Below are positions 43,051 to 52,067 of a stretch of 62,323 bases of DNA, one piece after another. Source of the stretch: Streptomyces prunicolor NBRC 13075 (GTDB lineage Bacteria; Actinomycetota; Actinomycetes; Streptomycetales; Streptomycetaceae); the NCBI RefSeq assembly GCF_000367365.1, contig NZ_BARF01000012.1, positions 1 to 62,323 on the forward strand. Direction: 5' to 3'. The stretch's first letter is position 1. Every line of letters begins with the position of its first letter. The position numbers and the translations under genes were made by a program. Under the pieces are notes generated by a model. The model was not told the origin of the DNA, searched no databases, and saw nothing but the letters and a program-made list of their open reading frames with translations.

Positions 43051-43764
43051 ATGAACTCCCGTCAGCGCCGCGGCGTGATACTCCTGCTCCTGTCGGTGAT
43101 CTGCGCCCTCGGCGCGTTCGCCGGCGTCCTCTCCGTCATCCGTGACGTGAAGTCCAAGGTCGGTCCCGAGGTCGCGGCGTACCAGGTCAAGGACAACGTG
43201 GCGCCGTACACGGCCCTCACCGCCGCCCAGTTTAAGAAGATCGAGATGCCCAAGCGGTGGCTCTCGGACAACGCCGTGACCGATCTGCGGCAGATCTCGG
43301 GCAAGATCGCCGTGACCACGCTGCGCGCGGGCTCCCTGCTCCAGACCGACATGATCGTGGACCAGCCGGCCCTGCAGCCCGGGCAGCAGGAGGTCGCCAT
43401 CATGATCGACGCGGCGACCGGCGTCGCCGGCAAGATCACCCCGGGCTCGACGGTCAACGTCTACGCCACCTTCGAGGGCGCGAAGGAAGGCGACCCCGAC
43501 CAGTCGAAGATCATCGTGACCAACGCGAGGGTCATCGACGTCGGCCACATCACCGCCCTCGACCCCGGCAGCAACAGCGACAAGAACCAGCGGACGTCCA
43601 CCGACGGCGTACCGATCACCTTCGCGCTCTCCACGCTCGACGCCCAACGCATCACCTACGCCGAGTCGTTCGCCGAGCGGGTGCGGCTCGCGCTGGTGGC
43701 GCCCGGCGGTGCCACGACCGTGCCCGAGCAGGACCGGACGTACGAACTCGCGAAGGACAAGTGA
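43051..43764 (+). CDS. cpaB: Flp/Tad pilus assembly protein CpaB (RcpC), SAF domain
   Basis: 237 residues. An N-terminal membrane anchor at about 7-30 (GVILLLLSVICALGAFAGVL) is followed by a SAF domain at about 50-110 (VAPYTALTAAQFKKIEMPKR; KIAVTTLRAGSLLQTDMIVD) and a CpaB-type C-terminal beta domain (VAIMIDAATGVAGKITPGST). In Gram-negative Tad systems CpaB works with the secretin in the outer envelope; here it probably sits on the outside of the membrane facing the peptidoglycan. First core gene of the Tad cluster; cpaE follows after 9 nt. Confidence 0.9.
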   Translation: MNSRQRRGVILLLLSVICALGAFAGVLSVIRDVKSKVGPEVAAYQVKDNVAPYTALTAAQFKKIEMPKRWLSDNAVTDLRQISGKIAVTTLRAGSLLQTDMIVDQPALQPGQQEVAIMIDAATGVAGKITPGSTVNVYATFEGAKEGDPDQSKIIVTNARVIDVGHITALDPGSNSDKNQRTSTDGVPITFALSTLDAQRITYAESFAERVRLALVAPGGATTVPEQDRTYELAKDK

Positions 43765-43773
43765 GAGGCCCGC

Positions 43774-45024
43774 ATGCCCACCAGGATTCTTCCGGCGGTC
43801 GGAGACGCGGACGCCATCCGCGCCATCACGACCCTGCTCAGTCAGCTCCCGGACGCCGACCCGGTGGCCCCGGTGGCCGACTCGACGCAGCTCATCGACA
43901 CCCTGGCCCGGCTCGCCGCCGAGTCCGTCGACGAGCTGCCCGAGGTCGTGGTGGTGCATGAACGCATCGGTCCCGTCCCGGCGTTGGAGCTGGTCCGCGA
44001 GGTCGCGCTGCGCTTCCCCGCGGTCGGCGTCATCCTCGTCACCACCGACGCCAGCCCCGGCCTCTTCCAGGCCGCCATGGACTCCGGCGCCCGCGGCCTG
44101 ATCGCCCTGCCGCTGAGCTACGAGGAGTTGGCCAACCGCGTCCAGGCCGTCGCCGCCTGGTCGGTGGGCGTACGGCGCCATCTGGGCCACGGCGGCGACG
44201 TGTTCACCGGCGTCGGCGGCACCGTCGTCACGGTCAGCGGCGCCAAGGGCGGGGTCGGCGCGACCCTCGCCGCGATCCAACTCGCCCTCGCCGCGCAGGC
44301 GTCGGGCCGTAGCGCCGCGCTCGTCGACATGGATCTCCAGACCGGGGACATCGCCTCCTACCTGGACGTCCAGTTCCGCCGCTCGGTCGTCGACCTCGCC
44401 GCGATCACCGACATCTCACCCCGGGTGCTGGCCGACGCCGTGTTCCGGCACGACACCGGGATGGCGCTGCTGCTGGCCCCCGGCGAGGGCGAGCGCGGCG
44501 AGGAGGTCACCGACCGGGCCGCCCGGCAGATCGTCAGCGCGCTGCGCTCCCGCTACGAGGTCGTCGTCATCGACTGCGGCGCCCAGATGAGCGGCGCGAG
44601 CGCGGCGGCCGTCGAAATGGCCGACACGGCACTGCTGTTCACCACCCCGGACGTGGTCGCCGTACGCGCCGCGAAGCGCACCGTCCGCATGTGGGACCGG
44701 TTGCAGATCCGCAAGGCCGAGGAGACGACCATCGTCGTCAACCGGTACACGCGCGGTACGGAGATCCAGCCCGCCCTCATCCAGCGGATCACCGGCACGG
44801 CGGTCGCCGCCACCGCGATCCCCGCCAACTTCAAGGAACTCCAGGGCGCGGTGGACGCCGGCCGCCTCCACGAACTCGACAACAAGAGCGTGGTGAAACA
44901 GGCCCTTTGGGGTCTCGCGGGCGAACTCGGACTGGTCAAGGTCTCCGAAGTCGCCCAGAAGAGCGGGCGGTTGCGGGGCGGCGGCGATCGCGGCTCGGTG
45001 AGCTTCCGGCGCCGGAGAGAGTGA
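43774..45024 (+). CDS. cpaE: CpaE-like pilus localisation ATPase (MinD/ParA type)
   Basis: 416 residues. The N-terminal 125 residues resemble a receiver-like domain without a clear phospho-aspartate (PEVVVVHERIGPVPALELVR). The P-loop ATPase domain follows: deviant Walker A VSGAKGGVGATLAAIQLALA near 153, ALVDMDLQTGDIASYLDVQF, and VVIDCGAQMS near 260, as in MinD/ParA proteins. CpaE proteins place the pilus machine in the cell. The gene lies in the middle of the Tad operon between cpaB and the first tadE. Confidence 0.9.
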   Translation: MPTRILPAVGDADAIRAITTLLSQLPDADPVAPVADSTQLIDTLARLAAESVDELPEVVVVHERIGPVPALELVREVALRFPAVGVILVTTDASPGLFQAAMDSGARGLIALPLSYEELANRVQAVAAWSVGVRRHLGHGGDVFTGVGGTVVTVSGAKGGVGATLAAIQLALAAQASGRSAALVDMDLQTGDIASYLDVQFRRSVVDLAAITDISPRVLADAVFRHDTGMALLLAPGEGERGEEVTDRAARQIVSALRSRYEVVVIDCGAQMSGASAAAVEMADTALLFTTPDVVAVRAAKRTVRMWDRLQIRKAEETTIVVNRYTRGTEIQPALIQRITGTAVAATAIPANFKELQGAVDAGRLHELDNKSVVKQALWGLAGELGLVKVSEVAQKSGRLRGGGDRGSVSFRRRRE

Positions 45025-45031
45025 ACGGGGG

Positions 45032-45502
45032 ATGCGTATGCGTATGTCTTCGATGCCTGCCGTGCTGTCGACGGCTTCGCGTGAGCGGGACCGGGACCCG
45101 GACCGGAACCGAGACCCGGACCGGAGCCGGCACCGGAACCGGGACCGGGGCCAAGTCACCATCGAGTTCCTCGGCATGACCCCGCTGATCATCCTGACGC
45201 TGGTGCTGATGTGGCAGTTCGTGCTGCTGGGGTACACCTTCACGCTCGCGGGGAATGCTGCGGACGAGGCGGTGCGGGCGGGGACGGCCGCGGCCCCGGG
45301 GGAGCGGCAGGCCGCCTGCGAACAGGCAGGCCTCGACAAGCTGGACGGCCCGTGGAAGGGGGACGCCACGGTGACCTGCGGAGGCACGGGTTTCGTCACG
45401 GCCGACGTCGACCTCAAGGTGCCCGTCCTCTTCCCGGGCTCGATCGGCTTCCCCTTCACGGTGCACGGCCACGCGGGCGCCGTAGAGGAGGCGAAGGACT
45501 GA
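45032..45502 (+). CDS. tadE: TadE-like pseudopilin 1 with a charged leader
   Basis: 156 residues. The leader is about 40 residues with an Arg/Asp-rich degenerate repeat (RERDRDPDRNRDPDRSRHRN), then RGQVTIEFLGMTPLIILTL: the class III prepilin site G-Q with Glu at +5, and a hydrophobic stem. The mature part carries three cysteines. Three ATGs in tandem (45032, 45038, 45044) make the start uncertain; the second best fits the GGGGG site. TadE-type proteins are minor pilins processed by a prepilin peptidase. It lies between cpaE and the second tadE. Confidence 0.85.
   Translation: MRMRMSSMPAVLSTASRERDRDPDRNRDPDRSRHRNRDRGQVTIEFLGMTPLIILTLVLMWQFVLLGYTFTLAGNAADEAVRAGTAAAPGERQAACEQAGLDKLDGPWKGDATVTCGGTGFVTADVDLKVPVLFPGSIGFPFTVHGHAGAVEEAKD
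45089..45152 (+). repeat. Degenerate CCGGAC-type hexamer repeat in the tadE leader
   Basis: A run of imperfect GGACCG/CCGGAA hexamers codes the alternating Arg-Asp leader of the first TadE. It is a likely slippage site; the frame is kept when whole units change. Confidence 0.6.
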
Positions 45503-45503
45503 C

Positions 45504-45875
45504 ATGGCCCACGACCTCCGAGCGCGCGATCGGCGCCGAAGGGTGCGCGACCGCGGTCAAGTCGCCATCGAATACCTCGGGTTCATCCCGGTCCTGCTCC
45601 TCGTCACGCTGGCGGCGGTGCAGCTCGGGCTGGTCGCGTACACCGCGGAGCAGGCGGGGACGGCGGCCCGGGCCGGAGCGCGCAGCGCCTCGCTGAGGCA
45701 GGGTGCCCAGCCGGCGTGCAGCGAGGCCGTCAGCGACTGGCTCTCGGTCAGCTGCCCGGAGTCGTTCGGCGGCGACGCGGTCACGGTCACCGCCACCATC
45801 CACATCCCCTCCGTCATCCCTGGCTACGACTTCGGAGACGCCAGCAAGACCGCCACCATGCCGCTCGACCACTGA
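45504..45875 (+). CDS. TadE-like pseudopilin 2
   Basis: 123 residues. A short basic leader (RARDRRRRVRDRG) ends at Gly18, followed by QVAIEYLGFIPVLLLVTLAA, with Glu at +5 as in class III prepilins. The mature part has two cysteines (SEAVSDWLSVSCPESFGG). It begins directly after the first tadE gene (1 nt), and the two are probably sister minor pilins. Processing would need a prepilin peptidase, not found in this window. Confidence 0.87.
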   Translation: MAHDLRARDRRRRVRDRGQVAIEYLGFIPVLLLVTLAAVQLGLVAYTAEQAGTAARAGARSASLRQGAQPACSEAVSDWLSVSCPESFGGDAVTVTATIHIPSVIPGYDFGDASKTATMPLDH

Positions 45876-45900
45876 ACGCGGAGCAAGGAGCACAGCACTC

Positions 45901-47241
45901 ATGGGCCTGCGGGAACGAGTCAACCATCCCGAGGAGAACGGCCATCGGGGCGAGGACGGCCACATGGTCGCCACGTACCGCGCCAAACTCCTGGAGGAGA
46001 TCGACCTCGCGGAGATGAGCGCGCTGGCCGCCGCCGAGCGACGGGCCCGGTTGGAGCGGGTACTCGGGCACATCATCAGCCGTGAGGGACCGGTCCTCTC
46101 GACCGTCGAGCGCTCGCAGTTGATCCGCCGGGTCGTCGACGAGGCGCTGGGCCTCGGCATACTCGAACCGCTCCTCGAAGACGCGTCGATCACCGAGATC
46201 ATGGTCAACGGCCCGGACGCGATCTTCGTCGAACGCGGCGGCCGGGTCGAGCAGTTGCCGCTCCGCTTCCCCTCGCACGACCAGCTGATGCAGACCATCG
46301 AGCGGATCGTGTCGACGGTCAACCGCCGCGTGGACGAGTCGAATCCGATGGTCGACGCGCGACTGCCGTCCGGCGAGCGCGTCAACGTGATCATCCCGCC
46401 GCTCTCGCTGACCGGCGCGACGCTCACCATCCGCCGCTTCCCGCGCTCCTTCACGCTCCAGGAGATGGTCGGCTTCGGCTCGCTGGACGAGCACATGCTG
46501 TATCTCCTCGCGGGCCTGGTGCACGCGAAGTTCAACATCATCGTGTCGGGCGCGACGGGCACCGGAAAGACGACCCTCCTCAACGCGCTCTCCGGCCTGA
46601 TCCCGGAGACCGAGCGCATCATCACCATCGAGGACTCCGCCGAACTCCAGCTCCAGCAGTCGCACGTGATCCGCCTGGAGGCCCGCCCGCCGAACGTGGA
46701 GGGCAAGGGCCAGGTCACCATCCGCGACCTCGTCCGCAACTCCCTCCGCATGCGCCCCGACCGGATCGTGGTCGGTGAGGTCCGAGGCGGCGAGTCCCTC
46801 GACATGCTCCAGGCGATGTCGACGGGTCACGACGGCTCGCTCGCGACGGTCCACGCGAACAGCGCGGAGGACGCGCTGATGCGCCTGAAGACCCTGGCGT
46901 CCATGTCCGAGGTCGAGGTCCCCTTCGAAGCCCTCCACGACCAGATCAACAGCGCCATCGACGTCATCATCCAGCTCACCCGCTTCGCCGACGGCGCCCG
47001 CCGCATCACCGAGATCGCCCTCCTCGACAGCCACGGCAGCGAGCCGTACCGGCTGGCGACGGTGGCCCGCTTCAGCCCACAGCCCATCTCCGCCGACGGC
47101 CGGGTCTACGGCACCTTCGAGTACTTCCCGCTCTCCCGCCGCACCGCCGACCGGCTCTACATGGCGAGCCAGCCGCTGCCGCAGGCCTTCGGCGTCGCCC
47201 ACACCGCGGAACAGCTCGCCCTCAGAGAAGCCAGTAGGTAG
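45901..47241 (+). CDS. cpaF: CpaF/TadA secretion ATPase of the Tad pilus
   Basis: 446 residues from ATG 45901 (the open frame runs further upstream through tadE, but AAGGAG lies 9 nt before this ATG). Type II/IV secretion ATPase: N-terminal domain (ILEPLLEDASITEIMVNGPD), Walker A SGATGTGKTTLLNALSG near 218, Walker B/Asp box IITIEDSAELQLQQ, the Arg finger region RNSLRMRPDRIVVGEVRGGE, and the His box STGHDGSLATVHANS. It powers pilus extension, and in Tad systems retraction too, from the cytosolic side of the membrane with TadB/TadC. Confidence 0.95.
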   Translation: MGLRERVNHPEENGHRGEDGHMVATYRAKLLEEIDLAEMSALAAAERRARLERVLGHIISREGPVLSTVERSQLIRRVVDEALGLGILEPLLEDASITEIMVNGPDAIFVERGGRVEQLPLRFPSHDQLMQTIERIVSTVNRRVDESNPMVDARLPSGERVNVIIPPLSLTGATLTIRRFPRSFTLQEMVGFGSLDEHMLYLLAGLVHAKFNIIVSGATGTGKTTLLNALSGLIPETERIITIEDSAELQLQQSHVIRLEARPPNVEGKGQVTIRDLVRNSLRMRPDRIVVGEVRGGESLDMLQAMSTGHDGSLATVHANSAEDALMRLKTLASMSEVEVPFEALHDQINSAIDVIIQLTRFADGARRITEIALLDSHGSEPYRLATVARFSPQPISADGRVYGTFEYFPLSRRTADRLYMASQPLPQAFGVAHTAEQLALREASR

Positions 47242-47252
47242 GGACCGACCCC

Positions 47253-48194
47253 ATGGATCTCCAGACGATCGTCACGCTCACCACCGGCATCACCCTGCTG
47301 ACCTGCGTCCTGGGTGTCGCCGGCGTGCACGCCTACGCCACGGGCAGGGCGCAGCGCGCGGCTCTGGTCGACCGCCTCTCCTCGACCGGCCAGATCCAGG
47401 TGGGCCGCGTCCGCCGCTTCCGCGACCTGGACCGCAGACTGCGCCGTACGCGGCTCGGCAGGCAGCTCGAACTCCGGCTTGCGGCAACGGGGTTGGACAT
47501 GACGCCGGGCGAGTTCTTCGTCTACATGCTGGGCACGGTGGCGGCGCTCTGGCTCATCGGCCAGGCGTCCCTGGCCCCCTTCTTCGGGCCGATAGCAGGC
47601 CTGTTGGGCGTCGGGGTGGCGTTCCAGTTCCTCAACTGGCAACGCCAGAAGCGCATCGAGAAGTTCATCAACCAACTCCCCGAACTGGCCCGCATCATGG
47701 CCAACGCGACCCACGCGGGCCTGGCACTGCGCACCTCGATCAGCATGGCGGCGGAGGAGCTGGAGGCACCGGCCGGCGAGGAACTCGCCAAGGTGGCCAA
47801 CCAGTTGGCGGTAGGCGCCTCGATGGACGACGCGCTGAGCGAACTGGCGGACCGCCTACCGTCCCGCGAACTGGTCGTCCTGGTAACGACGTTGGTGCTC
47901 TCGAACCGGGCGGGCGGCCAGGTGGTGAGCGCCCTGCGCAACCTCACGGAGACCCTGGAGGAACGCAAGGAGACCCGCCGCGAGGTCCGCACCCAGCTCT
48001 CCCAGGTCAACATGACGGCGTACGCCGTTCCGGTGATGGGCGTGGGCGCCCTCTTCCTGATGGACGGCGTCAAACCCGGCGCCCTGGAACGGATGACGGG
48101 CTCCCCGATCGGCCAGGCCTGCGTGATCATCGCGTTCGGGCTGTACGCGGTCGGCTTCATCCTCATCCGCCGACTGTCCCGCATCGACGTCTGA
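47253..48194 (+). CDS. tadB: Tad platform protein TadB (GspF-type)
   Basis: 313 residues. N-terminal helix (IVTLTTGITLLTCVLGVAGV), a second membrane region near 90-130, then the GspF/T2SSF domain (KFINQLPELARIMANATHAG; EELAKVANQLAVGASMDDAL). A C-terminal transmembrane pair (AYAVPVMGVGALFLMDGVKP and the last 25 residues) follows. It forms the inner-membrane platform with TadC on top of the CpaF ATPase. It lies 11 nt after cpaF. Confidence 0.92.
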   Translation: MDLQTIVTLTTGITLLTCVLGVAGVHAYATGRAQRAALVDRLSSTGQIQVGRVRRFRDLDRRLRRTRLGRQLELRLAATGLDMTPGEFFVYMLGTVAALWLIGQASLAPFFGPIAGLLGVGVAFQFLNWQRQKRIEKFINQLPELARIMANATHAGLALRTSISMAAEELEAPAGEELAKVANQLAVGASMDDALSELADRLPSRELVVLVTTLVLSNRAGGQVVSALRNLTETLEERKETRREVRTQLSQVNMTAYAVPVMGVGALFLMDGVKPGALERMTGSPIGQACVIIAFGLYAVGFILIRRLSRIDV

Positions 48195-48210
48195 GGGGAG
48201 GAGAGCAGAC

Positions 48211-49101
48211 ATGGTGGCACTGGCACTCGGCCTGGTGATGGGCCTCAGCGTGTGGGGCGTCTTCGCGGGCATCCGCATGTACCGGGCGGACGCGAAACTC
48301 CCCAGCGACCTCGTCCTGGCCCTGGAGGTCGGCGCGACCCGCACCGGCGCGGTCGACTCCCTCATCGACCGCATGGGCATGCGCTACGCCCCGATGGTCC
48401 TACGCCTGATGGGCCCCAGGCTGGTCGCCAAGTACCGCCGCAAGATAGACCTCGCGGGCAACCCCGGCGGTCTGACCATCGACCGCTACGCGGCCCGCCG
48501 GGCGGTCTACGGCTTCCTCGGCGGCTTCGGCGGCCTGCTGATGCTGCTCGAAGGGCACTACATCGTCGCCCTCATCCTGTTCGCCTTCGGCGCGTTCTGG
48601 ACGGAGGTCGGCATCTGGTCGGCGATCCGCATCCGCAAGGACGTGATCGAACGGACCCTGCCGGACTTCCTCGACGTCCTCGCGGTCGTGGTGAGCGCGG
48701 GCCTGGGCTTCCGCCAGGCCCTGGACCGCGTCGCCTCGAAATACGAAGGGCCGTGGGCGGACGAACTCCGCATCACCCTCCGCCAGATGGACCTCGGCAT
48801 GAGCCGCCGCGCCGCCTTCGCCGAGCTCCGGCGCCGGAACGACAGCGAGCAAGTGGCCATGTTCGTCACGGCGTTGCAGCAGGGGGAGGAGCTGGGGGCG
48901 CCGATCGTGGACACGTTGGTGTCGCTGGCGAAGGACATGCGCCGCACGGACGCGCAGAACGCCCGTCGTAAGGCGGCCCGTGCGGTCCCCAAGGCCACCA
49001 TGATGATCACCACGTTCATGGTCCCGGCCACGCTGCTGCTGCTGGGCGCGGGGCTGTTGCTCGGCTCCGGCACGGACTTCAGCACGCTCACGGGCAAGTA
49101 G
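48211..49101 (+). CDS. tadC: Tad platform protein TadC (GspF-type)
   Basis: 296 residues. Same overall plan as TadB with a T2SSF domain in the C-terminal half (ERTLPDFLDVLAVVVSAGLG; MDLGMSRRAAFAELRRRNDS) and four hydrophobic segments, the last at FMVPATLLLLGAGLLLGSGT. It lies 16 nt after tadB. In Tad systems TadB and TadC form a hetero-complex. Ends the core assembly genes; a two-component pair follows. Confidence 0.92.
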   Translation: MVALALGLVMGLSVWGVFAGIRMYRADAKLPSDLVLALEVGATRTGAVDSLIDRMGMRYAPMVLRLMGPRLVAKYRRKIDLAGNPGGLTIDRYAARRAVYGFLGGFGGLLMLLEGHYIVALILFAFGAFWTEVGIWSAIRIRKDVIERTLPDFLDVLAVVVSAGLGFRQALDRVASKYEGPWADELRITLRQMDLGMSRRAAFAELRRRNDSEQVAMFVTALQQGEELGAPIVDTLVSLAKDMRRTDAQNARRKAARAVPKATMMITTFMVPATLLLLGAGLLLGSGTDFSTLTGK

Positions 49102-49125
49102 ACGGGGACGGGGGCGACTTGACCG

Positions 49126-50664
49126 ATGGCGACCACGGACGAACGTGCACGTACGGGACTGCTGCGCCGCCGCCCCAAACCGCCGGAGATCACGACACCG
49201 CCGGCGGGGACGGTGCTGCCGGAGCATGTGCGGTCGGGGGCGACGGACATTCCGGTGACTTCGGTGACGCCGGCGCGGGCGAGGCTGTCGGGGGTACCGA
49301 GGCCGCCGGCACAGCCGGGCATGGAACGGCTGGCCGCCGACGGTGGGGGAGCCCCACAGGGGCCACCCGCACCCGACCACGAAGGCGAAACGGGTGGTGC
49401 GGGTGGGAACACGATCCCGGCCGAAGGCCGGGGAGCTCCCCAACCCGCCCTCCCCATCCAGATCAGCGCGCTACAAGCAATGTGCAGGCAGGTCTTCGGC
49501 TTCCGCCTCGCGATGATCGCCCTGGCCGCCCCCTCCGCCCTCCTCAACGCCACCCCCGGCGTAGCAACCCGCCTGGTAGGCGCAGCAGTAGTGGTCACCT
49601 TCATGGCCTCCTACACCCTGTTCCGAGACTGGGAACGCTTCGGCCCCCTCCTCCTACGCCACCCCTCCCTCCTGGCCGTAGACACCCTCTTCGGCTCCCT
49701 GCTCCTGATCTCGGCAGGGCCCACCAGCACGCTCGCCTACGTCAGCGTCTGCACCCCCCTCCTCGCCGGCATCGTCTACGGCTGGCGAGGCGCCGCCGCC
49801 TTCGCGAGCCTCCAGGCGTTGATCCTGGCGCTGGCACAGACCGCCGCGGCGGACGCGCACAAGGGCGTGGCGCAGTTCTTCCTGCTCCCCGGCCTGTGTG
49901 TGATCGCCGGCGCGGTGGGGGTAACCCTGCGCAAGCTGATGCTCCGCTTCGGCGAAGCCACGACGGCCTTGACGACGGTCCAAGCCCGTCTCGCCGTAAC
50001 GGAAGCAGTCGGGGCCGAACGAGCCCGCCTGGCAAGGGAGTTGCACGACTCGGTGGCGAAGACCCTGCACGGCGTGGCACTCGCGGCGGACGGACTGGCC
50101 GGTTCGGCGGGCGCGGACCACATGAACCCGACCCTGATCAGGCAACAGGCGGAACTGGTGGCCCGCTCGGCGCGCAGGGCGGCGGCGGAATCCCGCGAAC
50201 TCCTTGCGGACCTACGGCGCGAGGCCGACCCGGACGAGGGCACGGACGTACTGGTCGAACTGGCCGCCCGCACAAGGGACTTCAGCACCAGGACCGGCCT
50301 GCCCACGACCTACCGCCCGACCGGCGAACACGGCGTGCCGCCGGTCCCGCCCGCCGTGGCCCGCCAACTCCTCACCATCGCGACGGAAGCGATGGAGAAC
50401 GCCCACCGCCACGCGACCCCCACCAAGGTCGACGTGGAGGCCGGGGTCCACGACAACCTCCTCCGCATCAGCGTCTACGACGACGGCCGCGGCCTGCCTG
50501 CCGGCACCACCCTGGAACAGCTGCGCAGGGCAGGCCACTTCGGCCTGGTCGGCATGGTCGAACGGGCGGCGTCGGTCGGCGCCCGCATCCGCATCGGCAA
50601 GGGCGGCCACGACGCGGGCACGGAGGTCCGCCTGGAACTCCCGCTGGGAGCCCTGGCGAGGTAA
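49126..50664 (+). CDS. Histidine kinase of the Tad locus (NarL-partner type)
   Basis: 512 residues. The first 105 residues are disordered and Pro/Gly-rich. About five membrane segments follow at roughly 125-275 (FRLAMIALAAPSALLNATPG; LVGAAVVVTFMASYTLF). The HisKA_3 box ERARLARELHDSVAKTLHGV carries the phospho-histidine near 305. The ATPase domain (TEAMENAHRHATPTKVDVEA; ISVYDDGRGLP) completes the protein. It lies 24 nt after tadC and 79 nt before its response regulator, so it almost certainly controls the pilus genes. The signal is unknown; the multi-pass sensor suggests a membrane or lipid-borne cue. Confidence 0.92.
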   Translation: MATTDERARTGLLRRRPKPPEITTPPAGTVLPEHVRSGATDIPVTSVTPARARLSGVPRPPAQPGMERLAADGGGAPQGPPAPDHEGETGGAGGNTIPAEGRGAPQPALPIQISALQAMCRQVFGFRLAMIALAAPSALLNATPGVATRLVGAAVVVTFMASYTLFRDWERFGPLLLRHPSLLAVDTLFGSLLLISAGPTSTLAYVSVCTPLLAGIVYGWRGAAAFASLQALILALAQTAAADAHKGVAQFFLLPGLCVIAGAVGVTLRKLMLRFGEATTALTTVQARLAVTEAVGAERARLARELHDSVAKTLHGVALAADGLAGSAGADHMNPTLIRQQAELVARSARRAAAESRELLADLRREADPDEGTDVLVELAARTRDFSTRTGLPTTYRPTGEHGVPPVPPAVARQLLTIATEAMENAHRHATPTKVDVEAGVHDNLLRISVYDDGRGLPAGTTLEQLRRAGHFGLVGMVERAASVGARIRIGKGGHDAGTEVRLELPLGALAR

Positions 50665-50743
50665 GCGACACACAGCCGTACTCACCCTCCACACACACAA
50701 ACGACCTGAGAGACCTGAGAGTTCTGAGAGGAGGCAGCCAGCC

Positions 50744-51619
50744 ATGCCGGACCACACGACGCCCCACCCCGGCGCTCCCCAGCCGCCACCGAACCCCTTC
50801 GGCAACTTCCCGCGACCGGACCCGAGTTCACCCCTCCGGGTCGTCGTGGCCGACGACAACCCGGTGGTCCGCGCCGGCCTGACGGCCCTGTTGTCGGGCC
50901 GCGCGGACATCACGGTCGTAGCGGAGGCGACGGACGGCAGAGAGGCCTACGAGGCGGCCCACTTCCACCGCCCCGACGTGGTCCTGCTGGACGTCCGCAT
51001 GCCGGGCGTGGACGGCATCTCGGCGCTGCCGTACCTGGTGCGGATCGCCCCGGTCGTGATGCTCACGTACAGCAGGGAGTCGGAGATCGTCCGGGAGGCG
51101 TTGCGGCGCGGGGCGGGCGGTTATCTGGTCCACGGCGAGTTCACGGCGGACGAACTGGTCGCCGCCGTAAGGGACATCAGGCAGGGCAGGGCCCATTTCA
51201 CGCCATCCGCGGCGGGCGCCCTGCTGGCACAGCTACGACAGGAACGAACCGGCCCGCCACTGCCCGAGGGCCTGGGCTCCTACGAGTCTCAACTAGGTGC
51301 ACCTGCAAACGGAACAACTTCTTTGGGGCCGCACCACGGCTCGAATTCACCAGAACCCCTTTCGCGATTGCAATTACCTGTGAGACAGTCATCCTTGGAC
51401 AGGTCACGGTTCCAACTGAGCGCGAGGGAGGCGGAGATCATGGACCACATCGCGTCCGGCATGACCAACCAGCAGATCGCCGCCACCTGCTTCATCTCCG
51501 AGAAGACCGTCAAGAACCACATCAACCGCATCTTCGCCAAGCTCCACAGCACCAGCCGCTCCGAGGCCGCCGCCAAGTGGCTTGGTACGGCGCCGGGTTC
51601 GGCCCGAGGGCTGGGGTGA
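50744..51619 (+). CDS. LuxR/NarL-family response regulator with a TTA codon (bldA-dependent candidate)
   Basis: 291 residues from ATG 50744 with GAGAGGAGG upstream. Receiver domain at about 30-150 (LRVVVADDNPVVRAGLTALL; phospho-Asp in PDVVLLDVRMPG near 82). A long linker of about 60 residues follows, then the LuxR helix-turn-helix at about 225-285 (LSAREAEIMDHIASGMTNQQ; SEKTVKNHINRIFAKLHSTS). The linker DNA (51281-51420) is far lower in GC than the rest. It contains TTA at 51374-51376, in frame as codon 211. In Streptomyces this rare leucine codon needs the bldA tRNA, which ties the gene to development. Confidence 0.93.
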   Translation: MPDHTTPHPGAPQPPPNPFGNFPRPDPSSPLRVVVADDNPVVRAGLTALLSGRADITVVAEATDGREAYEAAHFHRPDVVLLDVRMPGVDGISALPYLVRIAPVVMLTYSRESEIVREALRRGAGGYLVHGEFTADELVAAVRDIRQGRAHFTPSAAGALLAQLRQERTGPPLPEGLGSYESQLGAPANGTTSLGPHHGSNSPEPLSRLQLPVRQSSLDRSRFQLSAREAEIMDHIASGMTNQQIAATCFISEKTVKNHINRIFAKLHSTSRSEAAAKWLGTAPGSARGLG

Positions 51620-51708
51620 CGCGTGACACCGCGACGGGGCACCCAACTGCCGGGCCCGCGGTCCCGGTTCGGCGACGGACGGGCCAAGAGCGAAGGGTGG
51701 CACTCCGA

Positions 51709-51728
51709 TTGGGCCCGATTTTGGGCCC
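51709..51728. promoter_or_regulatory. Direct repeat upstream of flp, regulator-site candidate
   Basis: TTGGGCCC occurs at 51709-51716 and 51721-51728, period 12 (the GGGCCC cores are also palindromic). It lies about 100 nt before flp, in the gap behind the response-regulator gene. It could be its binding site; not proven. Confidence 0.35.
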
Positions 51729-51830
51729 TGGGACCCTCTGACGCGCCGCTGTTTCGGGCATACCGTTCTCATGTCGAAAGCGGCACCGGCGACGAGGAAG
51801 CCGGTAACGCGTCACTCGGAGGGGAACACC

Positions 51831-52067
51831 ATGAGCGACCTGATGCTGAAGACCGCCGTTGCGACCAAGGCGCGCGTGAACAGCTGGAAGAACACGACCG
51901 TCGCGGCCCTTCAGCGGCGAGCCGGCGACAAGGGCCAGACAGCGGTGGAGTACCTGGGCATCATCGCGGTGGTGGTGGCGATCGTGCTGGCGATCACGGG
52001 TACGTCCATCGGGCAGACGATTCTCGACGCGATCAACAACAAGATCTCCGAGGTCACCGGCGGCTGA
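51831..52067 (+). CDS. flp: Flp-type major pilin
   Basis: 78 residues from ATG 51831 with GGAGGGG 6 nt upstream (an upstream ATG at 51771 has no such site). The leader of 35 residues ends in AGDKG; the class III prepilin cleavage site is G35-Q36, with QTAVEYLGIIAVVVAIVLA giving Glu at +5 and Tyr at +6. The mature pilin of 43 residues is a single hydrophobic helix plus a short polar tail (DAINNKISEVTGG). It is the structural subunit of the Tad pilus. The next gene overlaps by TGATG. Confidence 0.93.
   Translation: MSDLMLKTAVATKARVNSWKNTTVAALQRRAGDKGQTAVEYLGIIAVVVAIVLAITGTSIGQTILDAINNKISEVTGG

Noticed and set aside
45703..45900. Upstream extension of CpaF to 45703
   Set aside because: It lies inside the second tadE gene. 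AAGGAG before ATG 45901 decides the start.
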